NCBI RefSeq assembly: GCF_019127135.1
Contig: NZ_JAHOEA010000042.1
Coordinates: forward strand, 1-30,782
Source of the DNA: Segatella copri
GTDB lineage: Bacteria > Bacteroidota > Bacteroidia > Bacteroidales > Bacteroidaceae
Reading direction: 5' to 3'
Length of the DNA: 30,782 nt
The position numbers and the translations under genes are program-made. The notes beneath the pieces are model-generated. The model worked only from the letters and a program-made list of their open reading frames with translations. It was not told where the DNA came from and made no database searches. This document shows positions 24,905-30,782 of the stretch, piece after piece (the stretch's first letter is position 1; each line of letters begins with the position of its first letter).

Positions 24905-26374
24905 TTATTCTCTCACAGTCACTTTCGGACGATCATCCGAAAAAATCTGATTGCGGGTTTCCTTTATATCCAGTTCCACCTTAGCCTTTGTGAAATCCGG
25001 TACATTATAGGCATCAAACAGCCCATGATAATATTTCCACGGATTGCGCTGCGGAAGAAGGAAAGGTTTGGTTGCCTTACCCTTATCATCGATACTCGAT
25101 ATGTAGAGACGGGTATAGTTTCCGTTACCACGCTTGCTGACGAAGACAAACCAATGCGAGTTGCTGCTCCAGTTATGATAGCTTTCGCTCATCTTACTGT
25201 TCACCGCTGTCAGCGGATAAGTCTGCCGGGTCTTCAGGTTCATCATCCACAGATCAGCATCGGGTTGCACAATAGGGAAATTGCTTCTGCTGCACTGTGT
25301 ATACATCAGCCATTTGCCATCATACGACGGACGAGCCAAGACGTAACTCATATTCGTCTTCGGACCATTCAGCAGCGTATCCACTTTTTCTCCAAACTTT
25401 CCCGTTCTGGCATCGAAAGGAATACTTACCAGCGAGCACTTCACTTTCAGATACTCAGCCGGTACACGGCAAGCTTTCGAAGTACTATAATATAAGGTAT
25501 TGCCATCTGCACTGAAAGCAGGGAATATCTCCAGCCAATCGGGGGTCATCAGTTTCTGGTCTGTTACCAGCTGATTGTTACGCGTATCCAGTACCACGAT
25601 ATTACTGAAGTCATGATAAACTTCTATCGGCTTGTAAGTTCCCACGAAGAAACACTGGTGAACGGCATTGGCAGCATAAGCCACATAATTGCCTTCCGGA
25701 TGCCAATAGGCATAGCTTCCGGCAGCCTTGGTAGAATCGGTCTTGGTATCTATCCATTGCTGCTTGCCATCCTTCATAATCAGGGTACCTCCACCCTCAC
25801 CACGTATCTGGCAGGTCAGTTGTCGGGCATCAGTACGATTGGCTGTATGGCAATTGAAACATCTTCCCGGCAAGGCGGTTTCTGTCATGATAGCCGTTTC
25901 ATCAAAGGTATGGATATCGCGCTGATAGATGCCGATGTTGCCACCCACTTCGTAACCGGGAGCGATACGGCGATAGGTCAAACCGTAATCATCCAACCGA
26001 TAAGGACTCACCATCATCTGGAAATCCTGATATTGCTTCCACTTGCCATCCTTACGGGTACAGACGGTAAAAGAGATGCTGCCACCGATGTTCTGCTCAG
26101 TAAGCTGATGCCAGTCTTCCACATCAAAGTCTGCCCATTCACCACTGACGTGCAGTTCCCCGCCCTTGCTTCCTTTTGCCACGACATCCACCACATCTAC
26201 GGTATCACCTTTGATATTGAAGTTCATCGGAGCAATATCAGCAGGAATGGTCACCCCAATATAGTCAGGATAGATGCTTGGCTTACGATTCACCATGGTA
26301 GGATTCTCAACCGATGGAGTACATGCGGTTATCCCCATCCATACGGCGATGAAAGCATAAATTATCTTTTTCAT
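24905..26374 (-). CDS. PD40/TolB-like propeller lipoprotein with CxxCH heme-c motif (module 3)
   Basis: The product is 489 residues. Lipobox ITAC (Cys18) followed by TPSVEN. The shared N-terminal domain begins YPDYIGVTIPADIAPMNFNI (35-54), and CFNCH lies at 172-176, followed by TANRTDARQL and the motif RGEGGGTLI. Propeller blades include HPEGNYVAYA and SADGNTLYYS, then YHNWSSNSHWFVFVSKRGNG and PFLLPQRNPWKYYH. Its ATG overlaps the stop of the upstream DUF6057 gene as ATGA (26371-26374), so translation of the pair is probably coupled. That is the strongest evidence that the two proteins work together in fixed ratio. Confidence 0.83.
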   Translation of the reverse strand: MKKIIYAFIAVWMGITACTPSVENPTMVNRKPSIYPDYIGVTIPADIAPMNFNIKGDTVDVVDVVAKGSKGGELHVSGEWADFDVEDWHQLTEQNIGGSISFTVCTRKDGKWKQYQDFQMMVSPYRLDDYGLTYRRIAPGYEVGGNIGIYQRDIHTFDETAIMTETALPGRCFNCHTANRTDARQLTCQIRGEGGGTLIMKDGKQQWIDTKTDSTKAAGSYAYWHPEGNYVAYAANAVHQCFFVGTYKPIEVYHDFSNIVVLDTRNNQLVTDQKLMTPDWLEIFPAFSADGNTLYYSTSKACRVPAEYLKVKCSLVSIPFDARTGKFGEKVDTLLNGPKTNMSYVLARPSYDGKWLMYTQCSRSNFPIVQPDADLWMMNLKTRQTYPLTAVNSKMSESYHNWSSNSHWFVFVSKRGNGNYTRLYISSIDDKGKATKPFLLPQRNPWKYYHGLFDAYNVPDFTKAKVELDIKETRNQIFSDDRPKVTVRE

Positions 26375-27942
26375 TCTTCGCCTCCTTTCTGTTTACTCAT
26401 CATTCGTTTTACGTATTCTGCGTATGGCGAACCCGGCACATTACCTTGATTCTGTATGCATTTCACAGCATCCTGATAACCAACAGGCATCTGCATATAG
26501 CCACCATATTGCTGTACCCAACTGCCATAACGCATGAATCCCTGAATATCTCCCTTCAAGAGCATCTGCCCCATGAAATAGTCGAGTGCCATTTTGTTAT
26601 CCGGATTGTTGATGAAGAGCAATCCCATCATCTTGTCAATCTCATCATAACTATAAATCATCTCCGTCTTGAAGCGCATTCTTCTAGCCCTTCCCAAATC
26701 AGGATCATGACTGATAGCCGTATCATTGCCCAGCATCGCTTCCATCTTCACAGCCCAGTCATGATAGAAGAGCGACTGTTTCAGGAGATCGATATTCTTA
26801 CGTGCAACGGCATACTTGCCATTCACAATCTGACATTCGGTAATGCGCTTCATCAATCTGCCACTCATCTTTCCATTCAGGATGGAAGCCTGCAAATCGC
26901 TGGCATAGCGAAGAGAAGAGTTCACGAGACCCAGACGCCAAAAGGCTTCCATCGTAGGATACATCGACATATTATCGCGGGTACGGGGAGCCAGCAAGGC
27001 ATCTTCCCCACTCTGATAGAAAGAAAACATGCGGTCGGCAAGCTGACGGGTCTGAGCAAGAGCAAGATTTACGCAGTTGCTGGTATAGAACACCTGTACC
27101 TGATTCTCCTGCGCATCATTGATGATATCTTCCCACTTCCCGTTACGCACCTGTTCGTTCAGCTTGAGCAAAGCATAGAGGTCCTTGTCATATCCCCATT
27201 TCTGACCCGGATACCGCATAGGCACGCGATAATAGTTGATACCTGTCATCACAGACATCAATGGATATTGAACCAGAAGGGTACTATAGCAAATCAGCTG
27301 GATAGCCAGGAGATAGAGAATAGACAAAAGATAGGTAATCGAAACGGAAGGGAGTTTGCCTTTCTTTACTTGTATCAGGAAAGAAGCCACACGGAGGAAG
27401 ACATAAAGCCAGGTTGCCCCGCCTCCAATCAGCCAGAATATAACGGGTATCAGAAGTACATCTGCCCATGCTATCCTTGCTCCCCATCTTCTGGTAGCAA
27501 GATTCATCAACCATGCTGACAGCAGGGCTAAGGTCAGAGCTACCGGAAAAGACAGGAGCACTTCAATATCTCCCATCACTTCCAGCAACAGGATAGAAGG
27601 AAGAAGAGCTATGAGCATTCCATACCACTTCAACGGCTTGGCTGTATAACTTCTGATTACCTGATAGGTAAGCGACAGAAAAGCCACGAAGAGAAAAGCC
27701 AGAATGGCAGCACCCAAAACTGGAACATAATAGAACTGTACCAGGAACTCGCTGATATAATCAGCCAAACCACCTGCCACACTCAGGTCATGCCAAAAGT
27801 AGTCGGCAGACCAGAGAAAGAGCTGGTTCTGCTCTTGGTAACATAAGGCTTGTGGATAACCACAATACCAAAAAAGGAAGATGCATAAGCCGAACAATGC
27901 GACCAGAGTCATTTTCCCATATCTAGAAATGAACTTTTTCAT
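26371..27942 (-). CDS. DUF6057 multi-pass membrane protein (module 3)
   Basis: The product is 523 residues. TM1 (about 12-30), then YQEQNQLFLW (35-44) and GGLADYISEFLVQFYY (57-72), shared with the 23042 copy. It is about 90 residues shorter than that copy: after YPLMSVMTGINYYRVPMRY it passes straight to the soluble part and lacks a pair of membrane helices. Losing two helices would leave the soluble tail on the same side. The tail has NLALAQTRQLADRMFSFYQ, RITECQIVNGKYAVARKNID and NNPDNKMALDYFMGQMLLKG, TPR-like as in the paralogues. It ends MSKQKGGEE, with the stop overlapping the next ATG. It lies 58 bases behind the DUF4369 gene, with no promoter motif between. Confidence 0.8.
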   Translation of the reverse strand: MKKFISRYGKMTLVALFGLCIFLFWYCGYPQALCYQEQNQLFLWSADYFWHDLSVAGGLADYISEFLVQFYYVPVLGAAILAFLFVAFLSLTYQVIRSYTAKPLKWYGMLIALLPSILLLEVMGDIEVLLSFPVALTLALLSAWLMNLATRRWGARIAWADVLLIPVIFWLIGGGATWLYVFLRVASFLIQVKKGKLPSVSITYLLSILYLLAIQLICYSTLLVQYPLMSVMTGINYYRVPMRYPGQKWGYDKDLYALLKLNEQVRNGKWEDIINDAQENQVQVFYTSNCVNLALAQTRQLADRMFSFYQSGEDALLAPRTRDNMSMYPTMEAFWRLGLVNSSLRYASDLQASILNGKMSGRLMKRITECQIVNGKYAVARKNIDLLKQSLFYHDWAVKMEAMLGNDTAISHDPDLGRARRMRFKTEMIYSYDEIDKMMGLLFINNPDNKMALDYFMGQMLLKGDIQGFMRYGSWVQQYGGYMQMPVGYQDAVKCIQNQGNVPGSPYAEYVKRMMSKQKGGEE

Positions 27943-28000
27943 GTACTCAATAGATTAGTCCGGATACCCATTTTTATCAACATCTTCTACAGCAGGCAAC

Positions 28001-28585
28001 CTACTTGGCAGAAGGATACATGTTCTGAAGAAAATCCTTAAACACTCCAGCAGGCTGACGCTTGAGGAAGGCGATGTTATATTCCTTCAACTGGTTCTGT
28101 ATCTCCTTACCCTTGGTCATCAGCAACTGGTCAGAGCCTTCCTGACGGGCCTGCATACGAAGCTGGTTGTAGGCTCTGTTAAACTTCATCATCTGATCTT
28201 TCCATACCTGAAGAGAATCGTTCTGAGGTGTTCCCCCGGAAATACTGTTGGCACCGACCGTAACTTTGATATCACCCGGTTCGGAAACAACCAGCAAGTC
28301 CTGAACCCCATCACGATAGTGATAATCTACGCGAATCACCTTCATCTCTGTAGTATCGGCAACAAATTCAAATTTGCCGTCCTTGATGACAACAGAGTCT
28401 ACATGAGCAGCATCCTGCAGTCCGAACATAGGCACAAGGAAAATCTTCTTGCCATCCCATCGGTTCGATTCCATCGTACCATGGATACGGCAATTTCCCT
28501 TTTCGGCAGACTTACAACCTGCCATTACTACCATACTCGTAACGGTCATCAGAGCGATAACCATCAATAAAATCAATTTCTTCAT
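28001..28585 (-). CDS. DUF4369-type lipoprotein without a thioredoxin domain
   Basis: From ATG 28585 the product is 194 residues. An in-frame ATG at 28612 would add nine residues before the signal peptide and is less likely. Lipobox VMAGC is followed by KSAEKGN. The mature part, CRIHGTMESNRWDGKKIFLV followed by VDSVVIKDGKFEF and later VVSEPGDIKVTV, fits the DUF4369 beta-sandwich that normally precedes a TlpA/ResA-like thioredoxin in Bacteroidota. Here it ends in a helical tail (NRAYNQLRMQARQEGSDQLL) with no CxxC thioredoxin part. It is the first gene of the five-gene minus-strand operon with the two tandem DUF6057/heme-lipoprotein modules. ResA-type proteins handle cytochrome c cysteines elsewhere, so the link to CxxCH proteins may be meaningful. 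Confidence 0.72.
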   Translation of the reverse strand: MKKLILLMVIALMTVTSMVVMAGCKSAEKGNCRIHGTMESNRWDGKKIFLVPMFGLQDAAHVDSVVIKDGKFEFVADTTEMKVIRVDYHYRDGVQDLLVVSEPGDIKVTVGANSISGGTPQNDSLQVWKDQMMKFNRAYNQLRMQARQEGSDQLLMTKGKEIQNQLKEYNIAFLKRQPAGVFKDFLQNMYPSAK

Positions 28586-28676
28586 TATACTCTTAGGTTT
28601 AATGTTTATCATCGTTGTTTACTTACAGTTCCATATTGGTTTATGGACTTGTATCAGAAGTTTCTCTATTCACATA

Positions 28677-28708
28677 CAAAAGTACAATAAAAACTCGTAA
28701 ACACCAAA
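28677..28708 (-). promoter_or_regulatory. Promoter of the minus-strand DUF4369/DUF6057 operon
   Basis: On the minus strand TTTG (28705-28708), 20 bases, then TACTTTTG (28677-28684). It is about 90 bases before the preferred start at 28585. No further promoter motif was found inside the operon. Confidence 0.65.
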
Positions 28709-28804
28709 TTTTTTCTGCATTTATACAAGATAGTACAGAAGAAAAGCAATAAAAGTCAAATCCTGCTAACCTAATGAAACGAAAAAGCCCCATTCTCTAT
28801 TTCG

Positions 28805-28971
28805 CCCCCAACTTGGGGGTGAAGAACCAAAAACTCTTCACTCTTCACCTTATGCCCTGAAACGCCCATAAACAGGGCGTTTCAAGGGGTGAAGAGTTAT
28901 CAGCGACTCTTCACCCCTCGGAATACCGATAAACACAGGGGATTCCAGGCGAAAGGTGAAGAGTGAAGAGT
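28805..28971. repeat. Nested hairpin element with GTGAAGAG arms
   Basis: Nineteen-base inverted arms (28833-28851 with 28953-28971, ACTCTTCACTCTTCACCTT type) enclose two perfect hairpins: TGAAACGCCC/GGGCGTTTCA (28858-28867, 28875-28884) and GGGGTGAAGAGT/ACTCTTCACCCC (28886-28897, 28906-28917). Just outside lies CCCCCAA-C-TTGGGGG (28805-28819). No reading frame of note crosses it. It sits in a gene-free stretch of about 600 bases. Confidence 0.8.
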
Positions 28972-29018
28972 ATTTCTACATAAGCCTTGCATTAAAACGA
29001 AACAAAGCCATTTGGGAT

Positions 29019-29086
29019 GGCTGTTCTAGGCAAACAGCCCACTAGCAGCTAAAGCGCCAGTAGGCTGTCTGTGGTTTGCCAGTTAA
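29019..29086. repeat. Further hairpins in the same gene-free stretch
   Basis: GGCTGTT/AACAGCC (29019-29025, 29033-29039) overlaps a longer imperfect inverted repeat whose outer arms are GGCAAAC (29029-29035) and GTTTGCC, with AGCCCACTAGC and GCCAGTAGGCT inside. The remainder up to 29165 shows nothing I can support. Confidence 0.5.
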
Positions 29087-29165
29087 CTGTCTGTATTAAA
29101 CAGCCTTCTTTTTACCAATTCACTGCAGGTTAAAACAGACAAATAAGAACAGCATTCAGTATATC

Positions 29166-29205
29166 AAAAAAAGAAAAGCCCCGACTACAGAACGGCAGTC
29201 GGAGC
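29166..29205 (-). terminator. Terminator of the toxin-antitoxin/Rpn operon
   Basis: On the minus strand GCTCCGACT (29197-29205) pairs with AGTCGGGGC (29178-29186), with one T-G wobble, followed by TTTTCTTTTTTT. It lies seven bases past the Rpn stop. A similar CGACT/AGTCGGGGC terminator stands at 30721-30760. Confidence 0.8.
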
Positions 29206-29211
29206 TAAGAC

Positions 29212-30108
29212 TTATTTATTTTTTATTTCATCTACCAATTTTTCAACTTCCTCTAGAGGGAGCATGGTACCATCTGCAACTTGTTGTGGAGGAAGTCCCA
29301 TAGCAAGTAATCGTTTAGCGGTTTCTATTCTTTCTTCAGCGCGAACTTCTGCAAGACCTTCAGCATGACCTTCCAACATTGCATTTTCCAAGACATCATT
29401 CTGGATCATAATGGCATTGACATGCTCATCATAAGCATAACGTTCTGCATTCGACATAGAATCATATCTCAACTTCTCACGTGCCTTCTGCAAACCCAGA
29501 GCTTTGGCTTCAGGAGAGATGAAACCATTCTTTAGGTACTCTACCCATTCCTCGATTGGAGATTTAGCCACCTTATTGAATTCGTTTAAGCGAACCAATA
29601 TATAAGTTGTGCCAATCTCTGAAGTCGATTTACTTACTATTGTATCCTTCTCCTTTGTACTGATGATAAGGTTGTCTTTCGTATGCAAGCCCACAAAATT
29701 ATTCTGTCCTACATAGATGTAGTCAGAGCCTTTGCCAAGATCAAAGTACAGGATACTGATGGAATATACCTTCTTTACCTCTTTGCAAGTATCGTTCAAA
29801 TTGACCTGCTCTGAGATAGCCTTGGGCACTCCATAAAACAAACGTTCCAAATAATACAACCTAGTCATGTTTTGTATTTCAACAAGGATGTCTTCTCCGT
29901 TGCTATTTTTCGCCTTTATTTCCATACGATAGAACTTGTCGTCCGACAGGAGTTGATTATCTTCGTTTTCCAAAACCTCAACAATCTTAATCGGTTCACC
30001 TAAAAACACAGTCAAGAAACCCTCAAGTACTCCAAAGTTTGCCTTTTGGTGAAGTAAGCGAGAGACAGCCCAATCAAATCGAATGCATTTATCTCTTAAT
30101 TCTGTCAT
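29212..30108 (-). CDS. Rpn family recombination-promoting nuclease / PD-(D/E)XK transposase-like
   Basis: The product is 298 residues. It has the Bacteroidales Rpn layout: FDWAVSRLLHQKANFGVLEG at 11-30, then a PD-(D/E)XK core with MEIKAKNSNGEDILVEIQN (62-80), giving Glu77-x-Gln79, and YYLERLFYGVPKAISEQV (85-102). The C-terminus has the usual helical tail LLAMGLPPQQVADGTMLPLE. The position that is normally Asp (as in VDIK) is Glu63 here. Related enzymes nick or cut DNA and some act in phage defence. Its start overlaps the YafQ stop by four bases (30105-30108), so it is translated with the toxin-antitoxin pair. It could be a working effector or a passenger with reduced activity. Confidence 0.85.
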   Translation of the reverse strand: MTELRDKCIRFDWAVSRLLHQKANFGVLEGFLTVFLGEPIKIVEVLENEDNQLLSDDKFYRMEIKAKNSNGEDILVEIQNMTRLYYLERLFYGVPKAISEQVNLNDTCKEVKKVYSISILYFDLGKGSDYIYVGQNNFVGLHTKDNLIISTKEKDTIVSKSTSEIGTTYILVRLNEFNKVAKSPIEEWVEYLKNGFISPEAKALGLQKAREKLRYDSMSNAERYAYDEHVNAIMIQNDVLENAMLEGHAEGLAEVRAEERIETAKRLLAMGLPPQQVADGTMLPLEEVEKLVDEIKNK

Positions 30109-30383
30109 TTCCTATTTTTACTAAACAATTCTGTATGAGAACCGAGCCTTAACAGCTCTATCATATCATCATCAATCCATATCAACAGATAATCATCTTC
30201 TATATGGCACTCCCAACAACCTTTATAATTACCTTTAAGAATATGAGCTTTGTATTCTTTCGGAAGAGGCTGTTCCATCATAAGAAGGCGCAAGACTTTG
30301 TCTAAGGCAGTAACCTTATCAGGAAAAAGCCTATACTTTTTAAAGTCCTTCTTAAACTTACTTGAATAATGAATCTGTTTCAT
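30105..30383 (-). CDS. YafQ-like type II toxin (RelE/ParE superfamily mRNA interferase)
   Basis: The product is 92 residues, the normal size. His47, His60, Asp64, His83 and Phe87 align by spacing with the catalytic and nearby residues of E. coli YafQ (His50, His63, Asp67, His87, Phe91), in KAHILKGNYKGCWECHIEDD and LLRLGSHTELF. Such toxins cut mRNA on the ribosome. It overlaps the antitoxin stop and the Rpn start by four bases each, typical of co-regulated toxin-antitoxin genes. All key residues are present, so it is likely to be active. Confidence 0.88.
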   Translation of the reverse strand: MKQIHYSSKFKKDFKKYRLFPDKVTALDKVLRLLMMEQPLPKEYKAHILKGNYKGCWECHIEDDYLLIWIDDDMIELLRLGSHTELFSKNRK

Positions 30384-30637
30384 TCTTTCATTAAATCAGC
30401 CATTAAATCATCAACGTTATCAAATACGTCTTTCTTTGCCCATTCTTCACCTCGCTTATATGCTTCCATGTGAGCCTGGGCTTCACGAATAGCCGCTTTC
30501 GTCTCTTCATTTGGCTCATACTCCTCTCCTGCCTGACATTTCTTTGCCAAGCGGGCAACATAAGAATTAACCTTAGCCACAAATTCCTCCAGACTATAAC
30601 CTGCAGGAACGTTATATTGTAAATTAACTGTCTGCAT
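30380..30637 (-). CDS. Antitoxin partner of the YafQ-like toxin
   Basis: From ATG 30637 the product is 85 residues: MQTVNLQYNVPAGYSLEEFV to a C-terminal acidic DNVDDLMADLMKE. The frame is open farther upstream to 30748, but that part overlaps the promoter and a terminator, so the later start is chosen. The N-terminus may be the DNA-binding part and the acidic helical C-terminus the toxin-binding part. It does not look like a standard DinJ ribbon-helix-helix protein. It is assigned mainly by position before YafQ and the ATGA overlap. Confidence 0.7.
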   Translation of the reverse strand: MQTVNLQYNVPAGYSLEEFVAKVNSYVARLAKKCQAGEEYEPNEETKAAIREAQAHMEAYKRGEEWAKKDVFDNVDDLMADLMKE

Positions 30638-30660
30638 AAAACTAAATTTTAGAACCGCTG

Positions 30661-30692
30661 CAAATTTACGACTAATTATCGTAACCGCCAAA
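30661..30692 (-). promoter_or_regulatory. Promoter of the antitoxin-YafQ-Rpn operon
   Basis: On the minus strand TTTG (30689-30692), 20 bases, then TAAATTTG (30661-30668), 23 bases before the antitoxin start at 30637. It fits the Bacteroidota consensus well. Confidence 0.65.
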
Positions 30693-30720
30693 CATTTCGG
30701 ATAAAATTTCAGCATAGGGC

Positions 30721-30760
30721 AAAAAGAAAAAGCCCCGACTGTAATCACTACAGCCGAGGC
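30721..30760 (-). terminator. Terminator of a gene beyond the right edge
   Basis: On the minus strand GCCTCGGCTGTA (30749-30760) pairs with TACAGTCGGGGC (30732-30743), allowing wobbles, then TTTTTCTTTTT. A minus-strand gene should end just right of the window. Confidence 0.75.
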
Positions 30761-30782
30761 CTAACCTTATTTATATTATAAT

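Noticed and set aside
26446..27519. 357-codon plus-strand open frame opposite a DUF6057 gene
   Set aside because: Antisense shadow; the minus strand carries the conserved protein and translational coupling.
30638..30748. Upstream extension of the antitoxin
   Set aside because: The extension runs through the promoter at 30661-30692 and up to a terminator stem, so it is not translated with the antitoxin.

Overview
The window looks like a gut Bacteroidales chromosome, most likely Prevotella/Segatella (S. copri-like). The clues are promoters of the Bacteroidota type (TTTG, about 19-20 bases, then TAnnTTTG) a short way upstream of most genes, A-rich leaders instead of Shine-Dalgarno sites, lipoproteins with an acidic export signal after the lipobox cysteine, a TonB-dependent receptor, DUF6377, DUF6057 and DUF4369 proteins, and an N-succinylornithine-type carbamoyltransferase. 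These assignments come from reading the sequence and from memory of families; no database search was run.

Layout. (1) 1-5251: the 3' end of proB, then two exported lipoproteins, a membrane-anchored AraC-like regulator, and a broken chimera made of an AAA ATPase start fused to pieces of proB, which repeats the proB 3' end in direct orientation. (2) 5349-11820: an alpha-galactosidase (GH36) and an atypical TonB-dependent receptor on the minus strand, diverging from a DUF6377 membrane regulator: a small sugar-use locus without a SusD. (3) 11821-14404: two related cruciform repeats, an AAA+ ATPase with a C-terminal nuclease-like domain, then about 900 bases rich in repeats, including a 22-bp and a 23-bp periodic array and a set of related palindromes. 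(4) 14405-17946: proA and argF' (proline and arginine synthesis), then a two-domain Rid/chorismatase-like protein. Regions 1-3 therefore form about 14 kb of accessory DNA between proB and proA.

(5) 18061-28585 is the most unusual part. Two convergent operons carry three copies of one two-gene module: a DUF6057 multi-pass membrane protein with a soluble helical-repeat tail, followed by a lipoprotein combining an N-terminal domain, one CxxCH heme-c motif and a PD40/TolB-like beta-propeller. The minus-strand operon starts with a DUF4369 lipoprotein and has two modules in tandem; the plus-strand operon has one. They meet at a nested inverted repeat of about 200 bases. Retention of CxNCH in all three divergent copies suggests a periplasmic heme-linked or redox-linked membrane system that I cannot match to a described pathway.

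(6) 28600-30782: a hairpin-rich spacer, then a compact minus-strand operon of antitoxin, YafQ-like toxin and Rpn-family nuclease joined by 4-base overlaps, and the terminator of a gene lying beyond the right edge.
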